In this document: piece by piece, positions 1 to 7,417 of the stretch | How the letters are laid out: each line of letters opens with the position of its first letter | How positions within the stretch are numbered: the stretch's first letter is position 1 | Origin: Bacteroidota bacterium | GTDB taxonomy: Bacteria; Bacteroidota; Bacteroidia; Bacteroidales; UBA12481 | Length of the DNA stretch: 64,000 nucleotides | NCBI GenBank assembly: GCA_018669475.1 | Contig: JABHCC010000124.1 | Location: forward strand, 1-64,000 | Direction of reading: 5' to 3' | Program-made: the position numbers and the translations under genes | The notes under the pieces: generated by a model | Database searches by the model: none | The model's input: only the letters and a program-made list of their open reading frames with translations | Told to the model about the DNA's origin: nothing

Positions 1-283
1 CGGCACCAACCTCCTTAGCCATTTTATGCATGGTGTTGGTGCAGATGATAATAAAATCAGCTCCGCCTTTTTCGAGTCTTTGTCCGGTTTCAACCATGAT
101 GCGTGATAGTTCTTCCCAATCATTATCATGTTGTAACTGTGCAATGGGGCCGAAGTCCACCGAATACATCAGGCATTGAGCCGAATGTAATCCGCCCAGT
201 TTTTGTTTAATCTGTTCATTCAGAATACGATAATACTCTAGCGATGATTCCCAGCTCATCCCTCCGATCATTCCTATAGTTTT
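1..283 (-). pseudogene. Aspartate/glutamate racemase, 5' part, start codon lost (copy 1)
   Basis: This is a second copy of the N-terminal ~94 codons of the racemase gene at 11872-12576. Positions 1-283 match 12291-12573 with only two differences (139 and 212); one changes Glu to Gln and the other is silent. Similarity stops abruptly at 284, inside codon 2, so the ATG of the intact copy is replaced by CGA. Translation could only begin at an internal ATG (codon 6). The 3' part, including the second catalytic cysteine, lies outside the window, so the rest may or may not be intact. The sharp break points to recombination rather than gradual decay. Confidence 0.85.
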
Positions 284-284
284 T

Positions 285-479
285 CGTGGATATGTGAAAG
301 GATCACATACTGCTAAAGATGGTTTGCAAATATATCAAAATGGTAATTTATTGGGAGATATAGAAGTACCTGATGGATTTAGGGTTATTTCTTATCAGAA
401 ACCATATTATTATTCAAATAGTTTTATCAATGAAGAAACAGGTGGAATCTGGTCATACAAATTTAAGTTAGAGCTTTAA
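285..479 (+). pseudogene. C-terminal fragment of a 6-bladed beta-propeller protein
   Basis: An open frame runs from the racemase junction (F-R-G-Y-V-K...) to a TAA at 477-479, about 64 codons. Its pattern (a YQNGNLLGDIEVPDGFRV stretch, then a final beta-rich W-S-Y-K-F) looks like the last blade of the 6-bladed propeller lipoproteins common in Bacteroidota. No start, signal peptide or other blades remain; the upstream part was replaced by the racemase segment. The in-frame ATG at 294 is not a credible start. The family call is inference from a short stretch; the truncation is seen directly. Confidence 0.5.
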
Positions 480-520
480 CAATCTTTCCAACTCACTCTG
501 GAAATCAAAACCTAAACTAG

Positions 521-957
521 ATGACAAATAGAATATTGCCCATTTTGTTGATTTCAACTATTGTGATTAGTTTCGTAATTGGTTGTCATAATCAATCGCA
601 AATTAAGCAAGAATTATTGGTTAATGATAGCCTTACAAAAGTAGAATTCCAAACCTCTAAAATTGATTTTGGAAATGAAATATTGACACAATCCTTATTG
701 GAAAATACTTCTATACAAATGTTGGCAAGCATGATTTATTAATCAAGGATATTCTTCCAGATTGTATTTGTATGGATTATGTTATTACTGATAGTATTCT
801 AAAACCAAATGAGACAGGATGTATAAGTTTGCTGTTTAATACTGAGGGAAAAGTCGGAGAACAAAACCTATTGGCAACTGTGGAGGCTAATACAATCGAT
901 CGATTTTATCTTTTAAGACTCAATGCTGTAGTCAAACAAAGGGAGTTGTTTATCTAA
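521..957 (+). pseudogene. DUF1573-type lipoprotein, frameshifted
   Basis: The gene starts at 521 with a lipoprotein signal (lipobox VIGC near residue 22). It continues into a DUF1573-like beta-sandwich pattern: VEFQTSKIDFG, then L-E-N-T-S. The first frame stops at 740-742. The family pattern resumes in another frame from about 720: N-V-G-K-H-D-L-L-I-K-D-I-L-P-D-C-I-C, then PNETG and FNTEGKVG, ending at 957. One indel near 710-722 therefore splits one ~145-residue gene. DUF1573 proteins are periplasmic, of unknown role, and often sit beside propeller and redoxin lipoproteins. The 3' end touches the AAA_14 relic, so its tail may also be altered. Confidence 0.7.
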
Positions 958-1152
958 GAACCCCTGTGGATCTTCCAGTGCGAATGTTCTGTTTTGAGGA
1001 TTCTCGAGGGATACATAATCTTTATCAGGAAATAAGGCTTTTACTAGTGTGGTTTTCCAGATTGACGAGGGCCTGTAAGCAAACAGCTTTAAATGAATTA
1101 GCCAGTTTCAGAAGTCTGTTTTCAATTTCTCGACTTATCATACAGTATATAG
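948..1152 (-). pseudogene. Relic of AAA_14/DUF4143 ATPase, N-terminal part only
   Basis: This stretch is closely similar to the 5' end of the intact ATPase gene (about 9890-10085), covering its first ~65 codons including the Walker A region. At least two single-base deletions break it: one just before the GPRQSG motif and one inside Walker A. Read in frame it reaches TAG soon after. Nothing of the remaining ~320 codons is present. It is in the same orientation as the intact copy, so it belongs to the same duplication-and-decay history as the racemase fragment at position 1. Confidence 0.8.
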
Positions 1153-1228
1153 GCTGTTAAAATCCACTAAGGTTTTTTGGTAATTATTATTCAAGGAAAT
1201 GCAAAAATGAAGTTACACATGCATGAAA

Positions 1229-1879
1229 TCAGTCAATTAGTCTTGTGAGCTGTTTGGCAATTTGCCTGCTTTTTTTGCTCATTTCATTATCCTGAGGACT
1301 GAAGTTCATAAATAGCTCTTTTGCCTCTTGATATTCTTCATTGGCTATTTTACATAGTCCCAGATACCATAAACCAGATGTTTTGTATGATCCACCTTGA
1401 GAGATGACAGTTTTTAATGCATTTTCTGCCTCTTTGTATTCCTGAAGTTCAATGTGAATTAGGCTTCTTAGAAGATGATAATCAGGATTATCTGGGAATT
1501 CCTGACAAAGCTGGGTTATTGAAGGCAAGGCATGATCAGAATCTCCATTTTGATAGAGTTGGATTGTCACTAAATAAGGATAAACAACAGAGGAATCTGC
1601 CCGGTATTCAGTTTGATAAATGTAGGTCTCATAATACTTGTCAAACAAGTCCATCCCAGATAAAGCATTACGCCCATTAAGATTTAACAGAATGATTCCT
1701 ATTAAACTGGCAGCAATAGCAATGCCTGATACAAAGTATATTCTCCTGCTACGGTATCTTTTGTGTGCTCTTTTAGCCATGATTTGATATCTATAGGCAC
1801 TACTATTCTGACGTTCATCATATGAGATCTGATCAAGCAAATGCTCAAGATTTTTTATTCTCCGATCGTCGTTTTCCAT
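1229..1879 (-). CDS. Membrane-anchored TPR protein, possible anti-sigma partner
   Basis: A 216-residue protein with a basic cytoplasmic N-terminus (1-46), one transmembrane helix (about 47-66) and a periplasmic part holding two or three TPR-like helical hairpins (about 95-205). Its start overlaps the end of the sigma-factor gene by 35 bases, which suggests translational coupling. Single-pass proteins co-encoded with ECF sigma factors in Bacteroidota often hold the sigma factor at the membrane. No recognisable FecR or zinc anti-sigma domain is visible, so that role is inferred from context. The periplasmic TPRs could contact the TPR-CHAT protein encoded divergently. It could instead be only a scaffold. 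Confidence 0.7.
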   Translation of the reverse strand: MENDDRRIKNLEHLLDQISYDERQNSSAYRYQIMAKRAHKRYRSRRIYFVSGIAIAASLIGIILLNLNGRNALSGMDLFDKYYETYIYQTEYRADSSVVYPYLVTIQLYQNGDSDHALPSITQLCQEFPDNPDYHLLRSLIHIELQEYKEAENALKTVISQGGSYKTSGLWYLGLCKIANEEYQEAKELFMNFSPQDNEMSKKSRQIAKQLTRLID

Positions 1880-2369
1880 TCTTTTTCCAATTATTTCTTA
1901 GGAATTCTTTTAAGGTGGTATGATTGGGTGAATTATCAATAATCTCCAGAAGTTTACTCCGATTTTGAGAGATTACCGAATAGAATACATTCATGGATTT
2001 GTAATTGAATTGTTCACAAATATCTTTCAATTTCTTGTCATGAAATAATACTTGTTCCATCACATCTCTTTGTTTTGGAGGAAGTTGTTTGATCAGTTGC
2101 TTTAATGATTCTTTACAGGTGTCATAGTCCGACGTTTTAGATATTTGCTCATCATTTTCTTGCGCTTTCATCTTCCGGGCATAATTTAGTAAATTTCCCC
2201 TCCCAATTACTTTGTAGCGTACAAGCCGTTTTATGACATTTTTCGCAAATCCAATCAGATAAGCAACCGGCTCAGCAATAGGCAATAGACCGGGTTTGCG
2301 AAGAAACTCGTCTAAAGTATCCTGAAAGACATCCTCCTGATTTTCTTTTGTAAAAAGCCTTTGCCTCAT
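1845..2369 (-). CDS. ECF-type RNA polymerase sigma factor, N-terminus shifted out of frame
   Basis: The 174-residue frame holds sigma region 2 (E-D-V-F-Q-D-T-L, then core-binding YLIGFAKNVI) and region 4 (Q-L-P-P-K-Q-R-D-V followed by a helix-turn-helix), the ECF layout. Region 2 is incomplete at the 2369 start: the same frame is open upstream to the G8 tract (…L-N-A-F-I-R-S-E-L). The missing start lies in another frame at 2485. One extra base in the G tract (G9) would join them into a ~213-residue sigma factor of normal length. As given, the product would lack sigma region 1.2/2.1 contacts. It is co-transcribed with the TM-TPR gene, and its likely target is the divergent CHAT gene. Confidence 0.75.
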   Translation of the reverse strand: MRQRLFTKENQEDVFQDTLDEFLRKPGLLPIAEPVAYLIGFAKNVIKRLVRYKVIGRGNLLNYARKMKAQENDEQISKTSDYDTCKESLKQLIKQLPPKQRDVMEQVLFHDKKLKDICEQFNYKSMNVFYSVISQNRSKLLEIIDNSPNHTTLKEFLRNNWKKNGKRRSENKKS

Positions 2370-2485
2370 TAATTCACTTCTAATGAATGCATTGAGGGGG
2401 GGGAGACCAGGTTTAAGGCCTCTTTATTGCCCTCCCTGATCTGCTCCAAGGTGTTTTTTAGTTTCGGTTTGTTCTTTGATTTCAT
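2370..2485 (-). other. Displaced 5' end of the ECF sigma gene, with G8 slippage tract
   Basis: On the minus strand an ATG at 2485 opens M-K-S-K-N-K-P-K-L-K-N-T-L-E-Q-I-R-E-G-N, then K-E-A-L-N-L-V. I-R-x-G-N-x-x-A-L is the typical start of ECF sigma factors. The frame runs into eight G on the plus strand (2396-2403, C8 in the gene) and stops soon after at TAA. The downstream sigma frame is offset so that adding one base restores a continuous protein. This is either a real slippage/phase-variable tract, an inactivating mutation, or a homopolymer undercall. Confidence 0.75.
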
Positions 2486-2528
2486 TTGTCTCGATAGACC
2501 TACCAAAGCTAGTAAACAGATTATGGAT

Positions 2529-2568
2529 ATCCAACCCCAACATAGTAAATCTTATGTTGGGGTTGGAT
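2529..2568 (-). terminator. 16-bp perfect hairpin between peptide and sigma genes
   Basis: Arms 2529-2544 and 2553-2568 are perfectly complementary over 16 bp around an 8-nt loop (GTAAATCT). The hairpin sits just after the stop codon of the small proline-rich peptide and before the sigma ATG at 2485. No U-tract follows on either strand, so it is not a classic intrinsic terminator. It could attenuate or protect the transcript at the peptide/sigma boundary. The structure is seen; the role is inferred. Confidence 0.6.
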
Positions 2569-2582
2569 GTGGATTAGCAGAA

Positions 2583-2740
2583 TCATCCTCCACCAGAACC
2601 TGGATCAGGATCCGGAGGTGGAGGAGGTGGTGGGTCAATGGGGTCTCCATCACCATTTCCGCCATAAACGAATCCCATTTCTTTCATTGTCAGGGCCCTG
2701 ATCTCCCTTTTTTTTTCTCAGGATTGTTGGTTTTGTCCAT
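2583..2740 (-). CDS. Small proline-rich peptide, frame broken at an A9 tract
   Basis: The minus strand encodes 34 residues from ATG 2687 to TGA 2583-2585: M-K-E-M-G-F-V-Y-G-G-N-G-D-G-D, then P-I-D, seven prolines and D-P-D-P-G-S-G-G-G. Just upstream, ATG 2740 opens M-D-K-T-N-N-P-E-K-K-K and runs into nine A (T9 at 2708-2716). One added base would fuse the two into a ~52-residue protein with K-R-E-I-R-A-L-T-M as the join. It precedes the sigma gene on the same strand. I know no named family. A polar, Gly/Pro-rich tail on a charged head could suit a secreted or protease-cleaved peptide; that is speculation. Confidence 0.5.
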
Positions 2741-2850
2741 TGCATAGAAATTTTGGTTTAACATGGAACTGTCATATGATTACCACAGCAGAATGGAAAA
2801 CCTTAATGGTTGAATGGAGTTTTTTTATTGAAAATGACAATATATTCGTT

Positions 2851-2876
2851 GCAACCTCCGTGGTTTTTTCGTAGTA
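2851..2876 (+). promoter_or_regulatory. Candidate ECF-type promoter of the CHAT gene
   Basis: GCAACC at 2851-2856 (an AAC-type -35) is followed 13 bases later by CGTAGTA at 2870-2876 (a CGT-type -10). The spacing resembles ECF sigma promoters, and the predicted start of transcription falls about 20 bases before the CHAT start codon at 2904. A T6 run lies in the spacer. The motif was found by eye in a divergent spacer beside an ECF gene; no second copy was noticed in the window. Confidence 0.4.
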
Positions 2877-2903
2877 TTAGGAAAGTAAGCCTGCCGGACC
2901 AAC

Positions 2904-5318
2904 ATGATACGATTACTCAGCATATTCACTCTATTATGCCTTTCAATGAGCGTAATAGCACAAGAAAGGTCATTGAATGATTTATACACTAAGACTTTGC
3001 AAGTATCAAAACTGATCAATCATGCCGATTATGTTCAGGCATTGGATCGTGCTGATAAGATACTCGGACAATATTCGGATTTTAGTCCAAATTCAGTTTA
3101 TTTCACCTATCTCCACATGTATAAAGCTTCTGCTTACATGGCCCTGGGTGATTTGATGCTATCAAGCCATTGTTATTCACTAGCTCTGGAATATGCCAGA
3201 AAGAGTGAAAATCATGAAATACAATTTGCAATACGAAATAATCTTGCTGTTCTGGATTTGGAAAGGCAAAACTATCAAGAATGCTTTGATCAATGTCTGG
3301 TTTTGTGGTTTGATGAGGGTTTTCAACCGGAACTTGATCAACAGGCTGCGGTACTGAATAACCTTGCTATTTGCGCAGTGCGGTTAAATAACAAAACTGC
3401 TGCTGATAGCTTGTTTCCTCAATTATTTGCCATATCAGAGACTGAATTGCCATTTGTAAAATTTGATCCGGTTCTGCCGTATCGGAATTACGGCCAGTTC
3501 CTGAGGCAGTTAGGGAGAGACAAAGAGGCTGTTAAGTATTTTAGTATAGCCCTTAACCGGTTTATGGATTCACTGGGTTTGCATCATTTCCAGACCGGGC
3601 AATCTTACCTGTATCTGGGTGAATGCTATCAGGCTATCGGGAATCTGGATTCTGCCAGAATTTGTTTCGATCACGCTGTGAATATCTTGGATCCTGACAG
3701 CCTGTTTGTCGGAACTGCTACATATGAATTGATCAGGATAAAGGCATATCGGACCAGAGCCAGTTTTTGGGTTTCTATTTCCAGGGTAGAGAGGGCTCTG
3801 GCTGACATTGAGAAAGCAATTGAAAGGATTGAATTTATTATGCGCTATTATACATCAACTGAATCGGGTTTTGCTGTAGCCATGGTCGTCAGACCAGTGT
3901 ACAATCTGGCTATTGAGTTGGCTTTGACATTATTTCAGCGGAATAATGAAAACAAGTATTTTTTCAAAGCCCTGATGTACTCAGATCAGGCAAAAAGGAT
4001 GTCACTTCAAACGAATTACCAGAACCTGTACGAGGTGGAATTGTCACCTCAGTTAGAGAAGGCTTATCGTTCATTTTATGCCACCAGACTTGCATTATCA
4101 AAAAAGCATGAATCACCATCTGATCTTGCCGGTCTTGTTCAGCAGCACAGCGAAAACAGGATATACATGGATTCCATATTAGGTTTTTCTGATCTTATGG
4201 CCTCTGCCCGCCAAGAGAACAACCAGATAAACCAAAAAGATTTTGTCAATCCTTTGTTAAGCTTTTACGATCTGGATACCACTTTTCGTGTTCTGTTTTT
4301 AAATGGAAGAAAAACGGACTATTACGAAATAACAAAAACCACAAAGCTGAAAGAGACAATTCATTCATTTAAAAGCCTGATCTCGAAGACACGAACCGGT
4401 AATTATGGTCAGGCCGAATTGCAGGAGTATGTAGAGTATGCCGCTTATCTGTATGAAGTTCTGATTAGATCGACAGATTGGACTGAGAATGGCCCCCTAT
4501 ACATTCAGGCAGACGGCGAATTAAATGGTTTGCCATTTGGGGCTTTTGTGGATTTGAAAGGTTCAGATAGCCAAAGAGGTCTGATACATACTTTCAAAGA
4601 CCTGCCATATCTGATCCGGAAAAATCCGGTATTCTACGTCAGTTCAGTTTCTAAAAGTACGACTCCACATACGAATCTTGAAAATGGATTAAGTCTAATA
4701 ATGGCTTCCGGTGATTCTTCACTGTCAGCATCGGAATCAGAGATTAATGCTCTTCAGTCTCATTTCAAAGACAAATTCCTCTATGGTTTAAAACAAAGGA
4801 GCAAAATTCTTCATTTTATTGTACATGCAGATGTTGACTTAAGCAATCCCTACAACTCCGTATTGAGCAATGGATACTCCTGGTTGGATATTCTGGGCAT
4901 GGATAACCGTGGTAAGCAGGTGTACCTGAATGCTTGTCAGACCGGTGTAGGGCGATATAATTCCGGAGAGGGATTTATGAGTTTAGGTCTGGCATTCTTG
5001 TTATCGGGGGCTCAACAGGTTGTTGAAACCTATTGGATGGCTCCGGAAAGGCAAAGCGCAGATATTGCCATCGGGTTTTATCAAAGCAAAGGCTTTAAGA
5101 ATCCGGCAAAAGCACTGCAATCTTCAAAACTTCAGTACCTGGATGATGCCGAACCTGGTCTGGATCATCCTCATTACTGGGCTGGGGCAATGATTCAGGG
5201 GCGTATCGGGTTTGAATCTTCTCAAGGAGATTTGATATTCCTGCTCCTCGGGATTTTCCTGATTGGCATTCTTTTATACCTTCTTTATCGATTTCGCACG
5301 GTAAAAAACCTTACCTGA
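2904..5318 (+). CDS. Secreted TPR-CHAT protein (putative caspase-like protease)
   Basis: 804 residues: Sec signal peptide (1-19, ending VIAQ), a long TPR/helical region (about 30-400), a CHAT domain (about 490-755) and a C-terminal membrane helix (about 775-797) with a basic tail. CHAT is a caspase-HetF-like peptidase fold. The catalytic pair appears intact: H641 in L-H-F-I-V-H-A-D and C678 in Y-L-N-A-C-Q-T-G. The domain would be periplasmic and tethered to the inner membrane. It is divergent from the small-peptide/ECF sigma/TM-TPR operon and is preceded by an ECF-like promoter. Substrate unknown; the co-encoded small peptide or TM-TPR protein are candidates by neighbourhood only. Confidence 0.85.
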   Translation: MIRLLSIFTLLCLSMSVIAQERSLNDLYTKTLQVSKLINHADYVQALDRADKILGQYSDFSPNSVYFTYLHMYKASAYMALGDLMLSSHCYSLALEYARKSENHEIQFAIRNNLAVLDLERQNYQECFDQCLVLWFDEGFQPELDQQAAVLNNLAICAVRLNNKTAADSLFPQLFAISETELPFVKFDPVLPYRNYGQFLRQLGRDKEAVKYFSIALNRFMDSLGLHHFQTGQSYLYLGECYQAIGNLDSARICFDHAVNILDPDSLFVGTATYELIRIKAYRTRASFWVSISRVERALADIEKAIERIEFIMRYYTSTESGFAVAMVVRPVYNLAIELALTLFQRNNENKYFFKALMYSDQAKRMSLQTNYQNLYEVELSPQLEKAYRSFYATRLALSKKHESPSDLAGLVQQHSENRIYMDSILGFSDLMASARQENNQINQKDFVNPLLSFYDLDTTFRVLFLNGRKTDYYEITKTTKLKETIHSFKSLISKTRTGNYGQAELQEYVEYAAYLYEVLIRSTDWTENGPLYIQADGELNGLPFGAFVDLKGSDSQRGLIHTFKDLPYLIRKNPVFYVSSVSKSTTPHTNLENGLSLIMASGDSSLSASESEINALQSHFKDKFLYGLKQRSKILHFIVHADVDLSNPYNSVLSNGYSWLDILGMDNRGKQVYLNACQTGVGRYNSGEGFMSLGLAFLLSGAQQVVETYWMAPERQSADIAIGFYQSKGFKNPAKALQSSKLQYLDDAEPGLDHPHYWAGAMIQGRIGFESSQGDLIFLLLGIFLIGILLYLLYRFRTVKNLT

Positions 5319-5481
5319 TATTCAGTTGCTTAGCTCGTATTTTGTTTTTTGTTGAAAAAAGTCAGCAAAATCCATTAAGGTTTTGGAGATATCTCCGGTA
5401 TATAGACAGATTGTTTATAAAAGTTACAATGGAGGAAAAGAAACTCTGGTATTGTCAATATCCACTAACCAAGTTCAAAAT

Positions 5482-6669
5482 ATGAATGTTTCAATAATTA
5501 CATGGAGGATTTACTTGGGAATTCTAATAGTTGTTATTCTCAGTTCAGCATGTATCAAGAACGAACAATTTACTAATACTAATGAAATAGTAATTCCTGA
5601 TAATCAGGATGAAATTAAGAGTTATTTGTCTGAATATGCTGACACAGTTTGGTACGTGTATTTGGAGGATTGTGATTCATCATATATTGGTCAGGTTTCT
5701 GAAATGAAATTATCTAGAAATTACATCATAATATATGACAAGTATATCAATCAATTAAGTCTTTTTACCTCCACCGGGGCATTTCTTAGAAAGATTGGGA
5801 AACAAGGCGGAGGACCTGGAGAGTATGGCAATGTATTTAGCTTTGACATTACTAAAGATGAATCCTTAATATACGTTTACGCACCTGGAGACAACATATT
5901 GGTATATGGTATTAATGGAATCTTCAAGGAAAGCATTTATGTTGGTATTAAATTTAGGTACTTGAACTTGATTGGCAATAAGGTGGCCATTCAGGTTTCA
6001 TACCCAATTTCACATATATATGATGGATACTCCAATTATATTTTGGATCAGAGCGGGCAAGTTGTAAAACGACTTTGGAAGAAGAACCCGATTAATAAAA
6101 ATGGTGAACCACGAATATCAGGCTTTTCTGAAAACTATTTATATCAAGACACGATTTGTTATTGGGAATACTTCAATGATACGATTTATGGGTTATCCAA
6201 AGACTATTCTCTGATTCCTAGATGGGCAATTAATTTGGGACCAAGAAAGCTGGGAAATTCTGCTTTTCAAAACATGTCAACTCTGGGTGAGAAAACGACT
6301 GAAGCTGTTCGGCTAATGACATCCTTTGCAGAGACAACAGATTTCTTTTTTTTAGAACTTGTTGACAGAAGAAAACTATGCCGATACATTTATCTAAAAA
6401 ATAAACAAAGCATATTAAAGGTAGGATCGGGAAGAATTGATAGTCGAATTCCTGAATTAATCAATGACCTTGATAATGGCCCAAATTTTTGGTCAACTAG
6501 AAGTGTGAACTCTTCAGTGTTGGTAAAGGTTGTCGAACCTTCTGAGATGATAACATTACTGTCAAATACTACTGGAGTAAAGAACAATAGCCAGCTACAA
6601 GGATATAGAGAATTGTTGACAATTGAAAGTAACCCAACCTTAATGTTTATCAAGATGAAATCTAAATGA
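5482..6669 (+). CDS. 6-bladed beta-propeller lipoprotein
   Basis: About 395 residues from ATG 5482, chosen because it gives a clean lipoprotein signal (I-L-I-V-V-I-L-S-S-A-C); a longer TTG-start frame from 5383 adds no signal peptide. The body shows repeated beta strands with the family hallmark G-K-Q-G-G-G-P-G-E-Y followed by an aromatic/aspartate blade (about residues 105-120). These propellers are surface or periplasmic lipoproteins of unknown ligand. The stop overlaps the next start (ATGA at 6666), so it is co-translated with the thioredoxin-like lipoprotein. Confidence 0.8.
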   Translation: MNVSIITWRIYLGILIVVILSSACIKNEQFTNTNEIVIPDNQDEIKSYLSEYADTVWYVYLEDCDSSYIGQVSEMKLSRNYIIIYDKYINQLSLFTSTGAFLRKIGKQGGGPGEYGNVFSFDITKDESLIYVYAPGDNILVYGINGIFKESIYVGIKFRYLNLIGNKVAIQVSYPISHIYDGYSNYILDQSGQVVKRLWKKNPINKNGEPRISGFSENYLYQDTICYWEYFNDTIYGLSKDYSLIPRWAINLGPRKLGNSAFQNMSTLGEKTTEAVRLMTSFAETTDFFFLELVDRRKLCRYIYLKNKQSILKVGSGRIDSRIPELINDLDNGPNFWSTRSVNSSVLVKVVEPSEMITLLSNTTGVKNNSQLQGYRELLTIESNPTLMFIKMKSK

Positions 6670-7265
6670 GAAAAGCCATTATTATATTATTAGCCTTATG
6701 GTTTCAATTTGGTTGCGCTAATCAAAAACTTAAGGAAGAAAATATCATGCAAGAAGGTTCAAGTATTCAAAATGAATTAGAGCTGACACTTTTATCCTAT
6801 TTTGAGTTTGAAAGGATTCAAATCAATGATTTCTATCTTTTTGATAAAAATAATGATTCAAGTCTTTTTTCAAGGTTCGTTAAGGATTCAACAGTATTAT
6901 GCTTATACCTCCCTATTAACTCTTGTTTGGAATGCGTAAACAAACAACTACTTGAATTATCAAAATCTGAGCATCAAAAAACAACAGAAAGAACAATTAT
7001 TATTTCGGTAACTCCAAATTATCGGGCCATTTATACGCTGCTAAGAAAATACAAACTTAAGATTCCTGTATTTAATTGTTGGAATGAGAATATTATTAGT
7101 GCAAATAGAAAATACCCTGGACCATTCTTTTTCCTTCTCAATAACCACTTGACTCCATGGATGTTTTACCTTCCTCCGGGAAATAGTGCCAATCTAACAC
7201 CTAAATATCTCAATTCGGTTCGTCAACGATTTAATGAAAATAGTCATGAGAGTTATTTGCCTTAA
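6666..7265 (+). CDS. Thioredoxin-like lipoprotein
   Basis: 199 residues with a lipoprotein signal (W-F-Q-F-G-C, Cys 17). A redoxin-like fold is suggested by a hydrophobic strand ending in S-C-L-E-C (a CxxC placed as in thioredoxins, about residues 84-90) and by G-P-F-F-F-L-L near residue 148, where the cis-proline strand normally sits. It overlaps the preceding propeller gene by four bases. Similar propeller/redoxin pairs are common in Bacteroidota gut and marine genomes. Whether it acts in disulfide exchange or only keeps the fold is unclear. Confidence 0.6.
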   Translation: MRKAIIILLALWFQFGCANQKLKEENIMQEGSSIQNELELTLLSYFEFERIQINDFYLFDKNNDSSLFSRFVKDSTVLCLYLPINSCLECVNKQLLELSKSEHQKTTERTIIISVTPNYRAIYTLLRKYKLKIPVFNCWNENIISANRKYPGPFFFLLNNHLTPWMFYLPPGNSANLTPKYLNSVRQRFNENSHESYLP

Positions 7266-7417
7266 AGTATACATTGTTAATAACATAGGAATATGACATC
7301 CTTTTATTCTCAAATCATTGAGTATTAGTCTAAATAATTATCGTAATTTAACGACTTGATATCAGCCAGTTCTAGTCACAATCTTAAGTCCCCACAGTAT
7401 TTAATTGCAGAATTATT

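Noticed and set aside
966-1160. 64-codon plus-strand open frame
   Set aside because: It is the antisense of the AAA_14 relic, matching the antisense of the intact ATPase gene.
2427-2747. 106-codon plus-strand open frame over the sigma/peptide spacer
   Set aside because: Antisense to the sigma N-terminus and the proline-rich peptide and crosses the hairpin; composition is not protein-like.
5383-5481. Longer start (TTG) for the first propeller lipoprotein
   Set aside because: The extra 33 residues are polar and would bury the lipoprotein signal that starts cleanly at 5482.
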